64,000 nucleotides of DNA from Actinomycetes bacterium (GCA_023565505.1 JAIMBI010000003.1:1-64000), one strand, 5' to 3'. Positions 26,825 through 35,556 are shown, counted from the stretch's first letter. The notes: generated by a model from the letters alone, not told the origin. Program-made: numbers and translations.

Positions 26825-28240
26825 TCAGGACACCCCCCGCCCGGCTCCGCTCAGCACCCGGTCGATGCCCCGCGCCGCGATCTTCCCCTCGCGGACGGCC
26901 TCGACCACCGTGGCGCCCCCGTTGGCGGCGTCGCCGCCCACGAAGTAGCGGGGATGGGTCGTCTGCCCGGTCTCGGGGTCCCGGACGATGCGGCCGTGCT
27001 CCAGGCGAAGCCCCGGAATCCATTGGAGGAACTCCGCCCGCGGACGCTGTCCCACCGCCAGCACCACCGTGTCCACGGGGAGCACGAACTCCGTGCCCGG
27101 CACCGGCTCGGGGCGACGCCGTCCGGACGCGTCCGGCTCGCCGAGCCGCATGTACTGCACGAGCACGCCGGTCACGCGGCGGGTGCCGAGCAGGCGGACC
27201 GGCTGGGTGAGCCAGGCGAAGTGCACCCCCTCGGCCTCCGCCTCCGCCACCTCATGGCGGAAGGCCGGCATCTCGGCGGCGGTGCGACGGTACAGCACGG
27301 TGACCTCCCGGGCCCCGAGCCGGACCGCCTCCCGGGCCACGTCCACGGCGGTGTTGCCCCCGCCCACGACGGCCACCCGCTCCCCGACGGGCGGCCTCCG
27401 CCCGGTCTTGAGGGCCTCGATGAAGGCGAGCGACTTCCAGACACCCTCCAACGTGTCGCCCTCGTAGCGGACGTCCGCGTCCTCCCCGAGCCCCACGCCC
27501 AGGAAGACCGCGTCGGCCGTGTCGGCGACGGCGGCCAGCCGTTCGGGCGAGTCGATGCGGAAACCCAGGCGGAAGGTGACCCCCAGCGTGACGAGGCGCT
27601 CCATCTCGGCCGGCAGGGGATCCCGCACCTGGCGGTAGGGGGCGATGGCGTAGCGGACCAGGCCGCCGACCTCCGGGCGTTCGTCGTAGACCGTGACCGC
27701 GTACCCCGCGCGGGCCAGCTCGGCCGCACAGGCCAGCCCGGCCGGCCCCGCGCCGATGACCGCCACCCGACGGCCGTTGGGGGGCCGCTCCGGCAGGACC
27801 GGGTCCAGTCCCCGCAGGAAGGCTTGGTCGACGGCGTACCGTTGCAGCCGCCCGATGTCCACCGGCCGCTGCCCCGCGGCCTCGAGCACGCACGCCCCCT
27901 CGCAGAGCACCTCGGTGGGGCAAACCCGGGCACAGGTGCCGCCCAGGGGGTTGGCCTCGAGGATGATGGCCGCCGCGCGCTCCACCTGCCCCCGGGCGAC
28001 GGCCCCGATGAAGCCCGGCACGTCGATGTCCGCCGGGCAGGCCACGGTGCACGGCGCCGGCGCGTACGGCCCCCCGCACTCAAGGCACCGGAACGCCTCC
28101 ATGACCGCCTCGCGGTCGTCGAGGGGCGGCTTCAGCTCGCCCGTCAAAGCCCGCTCGGGGTCGGGATCATGGGCGAGCGCCCACAGATCCGGTCGGCCCC
28201 GCCCCTTCCTCAGGCTCGGAGCGATTGGTTCGGCTCGCAT
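26825..28240 (-). CDS. GltD/NfnB-like NAD(P)-dependent FAD oxidoreductase
   Basis: This protein (471 aa) belongs to the glutamate synthase small-subunit family. The N-terminal [4Fe-4S] module has CLECGG, then C-x-x-x-C-P in PCTVACPADIDVPGF, then GGTCARVCPTEVLCEGAC. The FAD motif is VIGAGPAGLACA and the NAD(P) motif VVGGGNTAVDVA. The C-terminal GGDAANGGATVVEAVREG is the FAD closing motif. No glutamate synthase large subunit is adjacent. Its place as first gene of the kor-por operon suggests it exchanges electrons between NAD(P)H and ferredoxin, as NfnB does. That role is inferred. Confidence 0.85.
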   Translation of the reverse strand: MRAEPIAPSLRKGRGRPDLWALAHDPDPERALTGELKPPLDDREAVMEAFRCLECGGPYAPAPCTVACPADIDVPGFIGAVARGQVERAAAIILEANPLGGTCARVCPTEVLCEGACVLEAAGQRPVDIGRLQRYAVDQAFLRGLDPVLPERPPNGRRVAVIGAGPAGLACAAELARAGYAVTVYDERPEVGGLVRYAIAPYRQVRDPLPAEMERLVTLGVTFRLGFRIDSPERLAAVADTADAVFLGVGLGEDADVRYEGDTLEGVWKSLAFIEALKTGRRPPVGERVAVVGGGNTAVDVAREAVRLGAREVTVLYRRTAAEMPAFRHEVAEAEAEGVHFAWLTQPVRLLGTRRVTGVLVQYMRLGEPDASGRRRPEPVPGTEFVLPVDTVVLAVGQRPRAEFLQWIPGLRLEHGRIVRDPETGQTTHPRYFVGGDAANGGATVVEAVREGKIAARGIDRVLSGAGRGVS

Positions 28241-28836
28241 GTCCTTCCCCTCCCGCTGCCGGTGCCGGGCGTCCCGCCCCGGACGAGCCGTCCCGGCACG
28301 GAAAAAGGCCCGAGTCCCCGCCGAGGCCCGAGCCCTGCCGGCGTCCGGCCGGCTGGTGCCGGACGCGCCACCGCATTCCCCCCCTGCCCGCCGGCCGTGC
28401 GGTCCCGCCCGCTCGCCTGCTGCCGGCGGCCGCCGGGCTCCCCGCGCGAGGCCTGACTCCCCGGAGATTCCCCAACGAGGGGTCCATCGCGCGCACCCAC
28501 CCTTCCGACGCCGGCGCGCCCGCCGGCCGCCGGCGTCTGTCCGCCACGTCTTGGCTTCACCCCCACGAAACACCCGCGGCCGACCCGGCAACAGGACCTT
28601 TCGGGCAATCCCCGACGGGTCGTTGGACCCTGGAGGGCGACGCCGTTCGACCCGGGTCCCACCCCGGGCGCCGGCGGACGCCCCAGGGGGAGGGGGGCCT
28701 CCCGCGGCGGCGGGGCGCCGGGACGGCGGGAGCCCCCGACGCGACGGCCCCGGCACGGACCGCTGGGTCCGTACCGGGGCCGTCGGCGCGGATGGCGGGC
28801 AAGGGCGCGGGCCGGGCGGGATCCCGCGACCGGGAG
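28241..28836. other. 596-bp leader/spacer with GC-rich hairpins
   Basis: There is no gene here. On the minus strand this is the leader of the kor-por operon. One perfect 9-bp hairpin (28341-28349 with 28358-28366) is visible, as is the long hairpin listed separately at 28743-28784. The GGCCCGAG octamer occurs twice in direct orientation about 18 nt apart (near 28317 and 28335). I could not match a known riboswitch class. Confidence 0.5.
28743..28784 (-). terminator. Long hairpin downstream of the 28837-29835 glycosyltransferase
   Basis: A 19-bp stem with a single mismatch (28743-28761 with 28766-28784) and a GCTG loop lies 53 nt past the glycosyltransferase stop. Its length and position fit a transcription terminator, but there is no T tract. 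Confidence 0.5.
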
Positions 28837-29835
28837 TCAGCCGGAGCACGCGGCCCGGGACGCGCCCAAGGCCGCGGCATAGATGGTGGTCCAGCGCCGC
28901 CGCTCCAGGGCGGCGTCGTAGTGGCGTTCGACCCAGCGACGCAGGCGCCGGCCTTCGTCGGCGGCCCGCTCCGGGTGCTCGAGCAGGTCGCGGCACGCCG
29001 CCACGAACGCCGCCGGGCCGTCCACCAGGCGTCCGGCCCGCGCGGGTTCGAGCAGGTTCCGGTTCCCGGGGATGTCGCGGGCCACGATGGGCCGCCCGCA
29101 GGCCATGGCCTCGAGGAGGGCGTTGGAGACCCCCTCGGTGTACGAGGTGTTGATCACCACGTCGGCGGCGCGGTACCAGCGCGGCATCGCCTCGCGGCTC
29201 ACCGCCCCCGGCCAGGCCACCCAGGACCGCTCGGCGACGGCGGCACAGACGGCGCGCCAGTAGTCGGGGTCGCGGGCCGGTCCGAGCAGGACGAGGCGGG
29301 CCGGCACCCCCGCCGCCCGGAGGGCCTCCACCCAGGCTATGGCTTCGAGCGTCCCCTTGACGCGCCGGCCGCCGCCCACCAGGAGCAGGGCCGGGTGCTC
29401 GAGCGGCACGCGCTCGCCCTCGGGGGCGAAGGCATGGTGGTCGACGCCCGGGGGCACCCAGCGGACCGGCGCCGACCAGTCGGGATAGCGGGCCACGAGC
29501 CCCTCCGCGGCCTGGCGGCTCAGCGTGGTGTGAAGCCGTACGGCTCCCAGCGCCCGCCGGGCGGCGGGGTCGAGGGGTTCGGGGTCCTCGAGGTCCGTCC
29601 CCGTCCAGGTGGTCACCAGGCGGGCCGGGTCCACGCCGCGCGCGAGCAGGACGAGACCCGCCCGGCGGGCGTTCAGGGCGTGGTAGAGGTCGGCGCCGGA
29701 CTCGGCTTCCGCCACGCGGGTCAGGCTCGCCCGGTGGCCCAGGCGCTCGGCCACGGCCGCCAGGCGGGCGCCGTACACCCAGTTGCCGCCCGCCTCCGGC
29801 GTCTCGTCGGGGACCACGATCGCCAAGCGACCCAT
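28837..29835 (-). CDS. Glycosyltransferase family 4
   Basis: This is a 332-aa GT4-like glycosyltransferase. The C-terminal half contains the phosphate-contacting segment LLVGGGRRVKGT and the E-x7-E motif in YTEGVSNALLEAMACGRPIV. The N-terminal acceptor domain is short. ATG at 29835 is preceded by GGAGGCGGGAG; the 13 residues upstream in frame look non-coding. It stands alone, upstream of the ferredoxin oxidoreductase operon and divergent from a LysR gene. Its acceptor is unknown. Its GC content matches the surroundings, unlike the glycosyltransferase at the left end. Confidence 0.82.
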   Translation of the reverse strand: MGRLAIVVPDETPEAGGNWVYGARLAAVAERLGHRASLTRVAEAESGADLYHALNARRAGLVLLARGVDPARLVTTWTGTDLEDPEPLDPAARRALGAVRLHTTLSRQAAEGLVARYPDWSAPVRWVPPGVDHHAFAPEGERVPLEHPALLLVGGGRRVKGTLEAIAWVEALRAAGVPARLVLLGPARDPDYWRAVCAAVAERSWVAWPGAVSREAMPRWYRAADVVINTSYTEGVSNALLEAMACGRPIVARDIPGNRNLLEPARAGRLVDGPAAFVAACRDLLEHPERAADEGRRLRRWVERHYDAALERRRWTTIYAAALGASRAACSG

Positions 29836-29945
29836 CTCCCGCCTCCTCCGCGGCCGTCCCGTCCCGCGGGACACGAGGACGACGGACGCTTCCCCCGCGT
29901 CCTATAGCTGCCATGATGCCCGCTTACGCGTCCGGGAGCAACCGG

Positions 29946-29951
29946 TATACT
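29946..29951 (+). promoter_or_regulatory. -10 element (TATACT) for the LysR gene
   Basis: TATACT stands out in a GC-rich spacer and implies transcription beginning at about 29957-29959. The matching -35 (TTACGC at 29924-29929) is weak. The predicted start of transcription lies at the TTG codon at 29956, which argues against translation beginning there. Confidence 0.5.
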
Positions 29952-29991
29952 GTTCTTGCATGGTCCTGCGCCGTGCGGGGAGGGAGCCGCC

Positions 29992-30891
29992 ATCGACCTC
30001 GACGACCTTGCGTTGTTCCGGGCCGTGGTCCACTGCGGCAGCGTCAGCCGCGCCGCCCGGCAGTACGGGTACAGCCAGCCGGCGGTCAGCCGCCGCCTCC
30101 GACGGCTCGAGCGGGAGGTCGGCCACACCCTGCTCGACCGGTCGACCGTGCCGCTCCTCCCCACCGCCGTCGGCCGGCGGTTCCTCGCCCTGGCGGAGAC
30201 CGTCCTCGACGCCTGGCGGACGTTCCAGACCGAGGCCCTGGGCGCCCCCGTCCTGGCGGGCCGCCTCGAGGTGGCGGCCAGCTCGGCGCCCGTGGCCGGC
30301 TTCGCCTCCCGCGTGCTGGCGGGCTTCGTACGCCGGTATCCCGGGGTCAAGGTCGCCCTGAGCACCCTTTCCTCCCGGCGGGTGGAGGAGACCCTGGTGG
30401 CCCGCCGGGCCGCCGTCGGCTTCATGGGCTGCCCCCCGGCCGACTGCTGCCTGGCGGCCGAGGCCGTGGCCTCCGACGAGATCGTGCTCGCCGTCCCCCT
30501 GACCCCCGAGTTCGAGACGCTGCCGGACCCCCTGCCGCTCGACCGCCTTGCGTCGCTGCCGCTCGTCCGCCGCGAAGCCGCCTCCGGCACCTGGGAGACG
30601 GCGGAACGGGCGCTGGCCGCACGGGGCGTGCGGCTTCAGCCGGTGGCCGAGGTCGACTCCGCCGAGGCGCTCTACGCCGCCATCCAAGCCGGGCTCGGCG
30701 TCGGGTTCGTGTCCCGGGAGGCGGCGATGCGCCGCGCCGCGGGGGCGTTCCGGCTCCTCCGCCTCGGCGGGCCGGCGCTGGTCCGCCCCCTGTACCTCGT
30801 GTACGACCCCCTGGTCCTGGCCGAAAACGCCGTCGCCGCCACGTTCCAGCGGTATGTGCGGGAGTGGGCGGCCGTGCCCGAGACGGTCTGA
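29992..30891 (+). CDS. LysR family transcriptional regulator, apparent ATC start
   Basis: This is a LysR-type regulator of about 299 aa. The N-terminal winged HTH is IDLDDLALFRAVVHCGSVSR followed by AARQYGYSQPAVSRRLRRLE, and the rest is the periplasmic-binding-protein-like effector domain. LysR proteins usually begin M-x-L-x-D-L, which aligns the start with the ATC codon at 29992. That codon has GGGGAGGGAG 6 nt upstream. No ATG or GTG is available in frame; TTG 29956 lies at the predicted transcription start and adds 12 odd residues. It probably regulates the downstream genes (30996 onward) in response to a small molecule. Confidence 0.8.
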   Translation: MDLDDLALFRAVVHCGSVSRAARQYGYSQPAVSRRLRRLEREVGHTLLDRSTVPLLPTAVGRRFLALAETVLDAWRTFQTEALGAPVLAGRLEVAASSAPVAGFASRVLAGFVRRYPGVKVALSTLSSRRVEETLVARRAAVGFMGCPPADCCLAAEAVASDEIVLAVPLTPEFETLPDPLPLDRLASLPLVRREAASGTWETAERALAARGVRLQPVAEVDSAEALYAAIQAGLGVGFVSREAAMRRAAGAFRLLRLGGPALVRPLYLVYDPLVLAENAVAATFQRYVREWAAVPETV

Positions 30892-30995
30892 CCGGACTGC
30901 CAGGAGATTCCCAGCCCCGGCGCGAATAGCTTCGTGCTTCGTCCAGGTCGGGCCGCCCGCGCGGCGGCCGTGCCCAGCTGAGGGAGGAATCTGCC

Positions 30996-31775
30996 GTGGC
31001 CGTACCCGGTGCCGTGACGCATCCCGAACTGCTCGAGACCCAGCACGTGACCTACGCCGGCCAGGGCGCCACCATCTCGGCGTACCTGGCCCGCCCCCGC
31101 AGCGGCGGTCCCTATCCCGCCCTCATCGTGATCCACGAGGCGTTCGGCCCCAACGAGCACATTCACGACGTGACCCGCCGGTTCGCCGCACAGGGGTTCG
31201 TCGCCCTGGCGCCCAATCTGTACAGCCGCGGTCCGGCCTTCGACCCCGCCGACCGAGCGGCCGCGATGGCCGCCATGTTCGCGCTGCCCGACGCGCAGGC
31301 GGTGGCCGACCTCGAGGGGGCGGCGCGCTTCCTCCGGGAGCAGCCCGGCACCACGGGCAAGGTGGGCTGCATCGGGTTCTGCTCCGGCGGCCGCCAGACG
31401 CTGCTCCTCGCCTGCTCCAGCACCGTCCTCGACGCCGCCGTCGACTGCTGGGGCGGGTTCATCACCCGGGCCACGCCGACGGACGTCGTGACCGAGACGC
31501 GGCCGGTGCCCGTCATCGACCTGGTCGACCGGCTGGCCTGCCCCCTCTACGCGGTGTTCGGCGCGGAGGACGCCAACCCGTCGCCCGCGGACGCCAAGCT
31601 CCTCGAGGAGCGGCTGGCGGCGGCGCACAAGACGTATACGGTGGAGATCTTCCCCGACGCGGGGCACGCCTTCTTCGCCGACTACCGCGACACCTACCGG
31701 GAGGCCGCCGCGTTCGCGTTGTGGCCCAAGGTGCTCGACTTCTTCCGCCGCCACCTGGGGGGCGCCTCGGCATGA
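30996..31775 (+). CDS. Dienelactone hydrolase family protein
   Basis: This is an alpha/beta hydrolase of the dienelactone hydrolase family (259 aa), hydrolysing lactones or esters such as dienelactones of aromatic breakdown. The nucleophile elbow is GFCSGG (Cys nucleophile, about residue 129). The Glu of the N-terminal HEAFG segment (about 49-53), the Asp in FGAEDANPS and the His in FPDAGHAFF complete the expected triad. GTG 30996 has GGGAGGAA 6-8 nt upstream. The next gene overlaps it by 4 nt. Substrate unknown. Confidence 0.88.
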   Translation: MAVPGAVTHPELLETQHVTYAGQGATISAYLARPRSGGPYPALIVIHEAFGPNEHIHDVTRRFAAQGFVALAPNLYSRGPAFDPADRAAAMAAMFALPDAQAVADLEGAARFLREQPGTTGKVGCIGFCSGGRQTLLLACSSTVLDAAVDCWGGFITRATPTDVVTETRPVPVIDLVDRLACPLYAVFGAEDANPSPADAKLLEERLAAAHKTYTVEIFPDAGHAFFADYRDTYREAAAFALWPKVLDFFRRHLGGASA

Positions 31776-32743
31776 CGGACGCACCCGGAGCGCGGCCGGT
31801 GGGGTTCATCGGGCTCGGGGCGATGGGCGGCCCGATGGCCGCCAACGTCTTGAAGCGCTTCCCGGTGATCGCCTACGACGTGGTGCCCGAGCGCCTCGCC
31901 GCCGCCGTGGCGGCGGGGGCCGAGGCGGCCTCCGGGCCCGGCGAGGTGGCCGACCGGGCCGACCGGGTCATCACCATGCTGCCCGGCAGTCCCGCCGTGG
32001 AAGCGGTCTACCTGGGATCCGACGGCCTCGTCGCCCATGCCCGGCCGGGGCAGATCTTCATCGACATGACCACCTGCCACCCGGCCACCACGCGCAAGGT
32101 CGGCGCGGCCCTCGCCGCCCGCGGGGCCGAGCTGCTCGACGCGCCGGTGGCGCGGACCCGGGAGGCGGCGCGCCAGGGCACCCTGGCCATCATGGTGGGG
32201 GGATCCGAGGCGACGCTCGAGGCCTGCCGCGACCTCCTGGCCACCATGGGGACGGACATCGCCCACTGCGGTCCGCTCGGCACCGGCGAGGTGGTCAAGC
32301 TCGTCAACAACCTCATCCTGTTCAACACCGTCGCCTGCCTGGCGGAGTGCCTGCCGCTGGCCCAGTGGCACGGCGTGGCCCCGGCCCGGCTGGTGGAGAT
32401 CCTGTCCCGCGGGTCGGCCGCGAGCTTCGCCCTCGCGAACCACGTGGGCCAGGCCGTGCTGGCGGGCGACTTCGCCCCCGGCAAGTTCTCCGTCGCCTAC
32501 GCGCTGAAGGACGCGGACTACGCCCTGGCGCTGGCCGAAGAGGCCGGCGTGCCCCTCTACCACGGGGCCCTGACCAAGGCCCGCCTTCAGGAGGCGGCCG
32601 CCCGGGGCCTCGCCGACCACTACTATCCGGTGCTGTTCACCCTGACCGAATCGCTGCTCGGCGTCGCGTTCCGCCGCGACGCGCCCGGCGGCCCGCCGCC
32701 GGATCCCGCCGCGGCTCACGGCGGGGCGGGTGCGATACCATAG
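31772..32743 (+). CDS. 3-hydroxyisobutyrate dehydrogenase-type NAD(P) oxidoreductase
   Basis: This beta-hydroxyacid dehydrogenase (323 aa) belongs to the 3-hydroxyisobutyrate dehydrogenase/tartronate semialdehyde reductase family. The dinucleotide loop is GFIGLGAMGGPMA near the N-terminus. The substrate segment is DAPVARTREAARQGTLAIM (usually DAPVSGG...). The catalytic lysine region is GTGEVVKLVNN (Lys in VVKL). The R-T-R replacement of the SGG segment is unusual and may alter substrate choice. The ATG overlaps the hydrolase stop as ATGA. Confidence 0.87.
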   Translation: MTDAPGARPVGFIGLGAMGGPMAANVLKRFPVIAYDVVPERLAAAVAAGAEAASGPGEVADRADRVITMLPGSPAVEAVYLGSDGLVAHARPGQIFIDMTTCHPATTRKVGAALAARGAELLDAPVARTREAARQGTLAIMVGGSEATLEACRDLLATMGTDIAHCGPLGTGEVVKLVNNLILFNTVACLAECLPLAQWHGVAPARLVEILSRGSAASFALANHVGQAVLAGDFAPGKFSVAYALKDADYALALAEEAGVPLYHGALTKARLQEAAARGLADHYYPVLFTLTESLLGVAFRRDAPGGPPPDPAAAHGGAGAIP

Positions 32744-32778
32744 AGACCGCCGGGACGACCCGGCACGAGGAGGCAGAC

Positions 32779-33558
32779 ATGGCGTCCTGGAAGATCATCC
32801 CACTGCACATCGGCACGCTCGCCCCGTACGACAAGAGCGTGTTCACCTACGGCCGAAACGGGGGCGTGCGCATCGAGGCCCCCTGCATCGTCTGGATCGT
32901 GACCGACGGCCGCACCACGGTCGTCGTGGACGCCGGTCCCTCGCTGCCGGACCGGGCCAACCGGGCCCACGGGCCGTACACCTGCCCGCCCGAGCAGACG
33001 CTGGCGGCGTCCCTGGCGCGGGTCGGCGTGGATCCAGCCGCCGTCGACGCGGTCATCCTCTCCCACCTGCACTGGGACCACGTGGGCGGCGTGGACGTGT
33101 TCAGCCGGGCCCGGTTCTACGTCCAGCGGGAGGAGCTGCGGGCGGCCGTCGCCCCGGTCATGACCCAGCGCATCGCCTACGAGGTCGGCCTGGCCGGGCT
33201 GCTCCCCACGTGGATGACCGTCTTCGACCGGATGGAGGTCCTGGACGGCGACCACGTCCTGGCGCCGGGCCTCGAGATCCTGACCCTGCCGGGGCATACT
33301 CCGGGCATCCAGGGCTTGTTGGTGGAGACGGGGATCGGGCCGGCCCTCATCGCCAGCGACGCCATCCCGCTGGTGGACAACTGGGAGGGCGACCGGACGC
33401 TCCGGCACATCCCCAACGGCATCCACGCGGACCTCTACGCCTACGAGGCGACGTTCAAGAAGATGGAGGCACGGGCGCGGTGGGTGCTGCCCGGCCACGA
33501 CGGCCGCGCGTTCGACCCCGAGCGTTACCCCTTCCTCAAGGGCGCGACGGGGGACTGA
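32779..33558 (+). CDS. Metallo-beta-lactamase fold protein (N-acyl homoserine lactonase-like)
   Basis: This MBL-fold hydrolase (259 aa) has the dinuclear zinc motif H-x-H-x-D-H (SHLHWDHVGG, about 95-104), a downstream His in LPGHTPG, an Asp in IASDAIP and a late His in LPGHD. This is the order of lactonases such as AiiA/AttM. ATG 32779 has AGGAGG upstream and lies 35 nt after the dehydrogenase stop. With the dienelactone hydrolase two genes upstream, the cluster has two lactone-type hydrolases. Actual quorum quenching is not implied. Confidence 0.86.
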   Translation: MASWKIIPLHIGTLAPYDKSVFTYGRNGGVRIEAPCIVWIVTDGRTTVVVDAGPSLPDRANRAHGPYTCPPEQTLAASLARVGVDPAAVDAVILSHLHWDHVGGVDVFSRARFYVQREELRAAVAPVMTQRIAYEVGLAGLLPTWMTVFDRMEVLDGDHVLAPGLEILTLPGHTPGIQGLLVETGIGPALIASDAIPLVDNWEGDRTLRHIPNGIHADLYAYEATFKKMEARARWVLPGHDGRAFDPERYPFLKGATGD

Positions 33559-33604
33559 GCCGCCCGGCCGCGCGGCAACCCAACCGGATCAAGGAGTCGA
33601 TACG

Positions 33605-34849
33605 GTGCAAGCGTCCCAAGTGTTCTGGCAACTGACCCCGGATCCGGCCCCCGCGCCCGTCGCGGCCGAAGGCCCGCTGCCGGCCGCGACCGCCGTCGCC
33701 GTCGTGGGCGGCGGCCTGACGGGCCTGTCCGCCGCCCTGACCCTGGCCGAGCGGGCCGTGCCCGTCCTCGTGCTGGAGTCCGGCGCCCTCGCCGACGGGG
33801 CCAGCGGGCGCAACGGCGGCCAGGTGCTGACCGGCTTCAACGTGGGCATCCGCGACCTCGTGCGCCACCTGGGCCCCGACACGGCCCGGGAGCTCTGGCG
33901 CCAGTCCGTCGCCGCCGTGGACCGGGTGGCGGAATGGGTCGAGCGGTACCGCATCCCCTGCGACTTCGTACGGCACGGCAACCTGCAGCTGGCGGACAGT
34001 CCGGCGACGTTGGACGACTTCGCCGCCGAGCGGGAGGCGCTCGCCGCGGCGGGGGTCCCCGCCGAGCTCCTCGACCGCGAGGAGACCAGCCGCCGCCTCG
34101 GCTCCCGTTTCTACGTCGGCGCCCTGTACGACCCCTTGGCGGGGGGCATCAACCCGTACCGGTTCGCCCTGGGCCTCGCCGCCGCCGCCCAGGCGGCCGG
34201 CGCCGTCCTCCGCGCCCACACGCCGGTCACCGCCGTGGAGGGCCGGGGCCCCTTCGTGCTGCACACGCCGGCGGGCCGGGTGCGCGCGGAGACGGTGCTC
34301 CTCGCGGCCAACGCGTTCGCCGGGGCGTTGGACCCGTTCCTGGCGCGACGCATCCGGCGCCTCGAGGCCTCCATCATGGCCACCGCCCCCATGCCGGAGG
34401 CGCTGGCGGCCCGCGTGCTGCCCGGGCGCGAGACCGCATTCGACAACACGGCGCGCCTCCGCTATTTCCAGCGCACCGCCGACGGCCGGCTGGTGTTCGG
34501 CGGCCGGGTCCACGACGCCGCCCGGCGGGCCGCGGCCCGGCAGCTGTCCCGGGCGCTGGCCGACGTCTTCCCGGAGGCGCGCACCCTGGGGGCGGCCTAC
34601 CTGTGGAGCGGTCCCATCGCCCTGAGCCGCGACGGCCTGCCGCACCTCGGCCGCACCCCGTCCGGCCTGTACTACGCCGCGGGGTACTCCGGCCACGGCG
34701 TCGCCCTGGCGACCTGGCTCGGCGCCCAGGCGGCGCAGTGGATCCTCGCGGGCACCGCCGATTGGCCGCCGTGGACCGCGCTCGCCTTCCCGGTCTGGAC
34801 GGCGGACGAGCGGCGGAGCGCGCCCGCCCTGGTGGCCGAGCGCCCGTGA
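33605..34849 (+). CDS. FAD-dependent amine-oxidase-type oxidoreductase (DAO family)
   Basis: This is a D-amino-acid-oxidase-superfamily flavoprotein (414 aa), closest in pattern to gamma-glutamylputrescine oxidase/OrdL and glycine oxidase-like enzymes. The FAD motif is VAVVGGGLTGLSAALTLAE (about 31-49), followed by the SGRNGGQV flavin-contact segment and the C-terminal YYAAGYSGHGVALATWLG. GTG 33605 is served by AAGGAG 8-9 nt upstream. It overlaps the next gene by 4 nt (GTGA), so the flavoprotein and the heme-oxygenase-fold protein are co-translated. Confidence 0.86.
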   Translation: MQASQVFWQLTPDPAPAPVAAEGPLPAATAVAVVGGGLTGLSAALTLAERAVPVLVLESGALADGASGRNGGQVLTGFNVGIRDLVRHLGPDTARELWRQSVAAVDRVAEWVERYRIPCDFVRHGNLQLADSPATLDDFAAEREALAAAGVPAELLDREETSRRLGSRFYVGALYDPLAGGINPYRFALGLAAAAQAAGAVLRAHTPVTAVEGRGPFVLHTPAGRVRAETVLLAANAFAGALDPFLARRIRRLEASIMATAPMPEALAARVLPGRETAFDNTARLRYFQRTADGRLVFGGRVHDAARRAAARQLSRALADVFPEARTLGAAYLWSGPIALSRDGLPHLGRTPSGLYYAAGYSGHGVALATWLGAQAAQWILAGTADWPPWTALAFPVWTADERRSAPALVAERP

Positions 34850-35556
34850 CGACCCCGGTCCTGACCCGTTACGGCGACGTGGAGCGGACCATCGCCGAGG
34901 CCGTCGACCGCTGGTTCCGCCGCGGCCCGTTCTTCCGCGCCCTCGGGGCGGGCGTGCTGGAACGGCCGGCGCTCCGCTACTTCGCGGTGCAGTACGGCCA
35001 CTACTCGCGCCATTTCCCCCGCATCCTGGGCGCCGCCATCGCCGCCGCCGAAGGGGACGCGGCCTGGTGGGTCCCGCTGGCCGACAACCTCTGGGACGAA
35101 GCCGGCCGCGGCGTGCCGGGCCACACCCACCAGGACCTGTACCGCACCTTCCTGGTCTCCGTGGACCCCGAGGCGGACCTGGACCGGGAACCCATGGGCC
35201 CCGGCGTGCGCCGCGCCGTGGACCGGTTCCTCCGTTTCTTCCGCCGGGCGACGCCTCTGGACGCCGTGGCCGGCGTCGGCCTCGGCTCCGAACTGTTCGC
35301 CGGCACGGTGATGGCCTGGATCCGCGACGGTCTGGCCCACCCGCACTACCAGACGCCGCGGCCGCTCGACCTCCGCTTCTGGCACGTCCACGTGACGGTG
35401 GACGAGCCGCGCCACTACGCGCTGCTCCGCGGCATCCTGGCCGCCCACGACACGCCGGAGGAGCTGGCCCGCATGGCGGCCGTGGGCCTGAAGCTCGCCC
35501 GCTGGGAGGCCGTGATGTACACCGACATCTGGCGGGAGAGCCGCCGGCTCGTCTGA
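34846..35556 (+). CDS. Heme-oxygenase-like diiron-type oxidoreductase (TenA/PqqC/CADD fold)
   Basis: This all-helical protein (236 aa) carries the ligand pattern of heme-oxygenase-like diiron oxidases: E85 (in NLWDEAG), H93 or H95 (in GHTHQDLY), E149 (in LGSEL) and H182-x3-D186-x3-H190 (in HVTVDEPRHY). Members with this set cleave C-C or oxidise C-N bonds of small amines and acids (UndA, BesC, CADD, SznF are named examples). A cofactor-less or thiaminase-type function is possible but would not need all six residues. It is coupled to an FAD amine oxidase, so the two may act in sequence on the same amine. Confidence 0.75.
   Translation: MTTPVLTRYGDVERTIAEAVDRWFRRGPFFRALGAGVLERPALRYFAVQYGHYSRHFPRILGAAIAAAEGDAAWWVPLADNLWDEAGRGVPGHTHQDLYRTFLVSVDPEADLDREPMGPGVRRAVDRFLRFFRRATPLDAVAGVGLGSELFAGTVMAWIRDGLAHPHYQTPRPLDLRFWHVHVTVDEPRHYALLRGILAAHDTPEELARMAAVGLKLARWEAVMYTDIWRESRRLV

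Noticed and set aside
29956..29958. TTG as the start of the LysR gene
   Set aside because: It coincides with the predicted transcription start, has no properly spaced Shine-Dalgarno, and adds 12 residues unlike the family.
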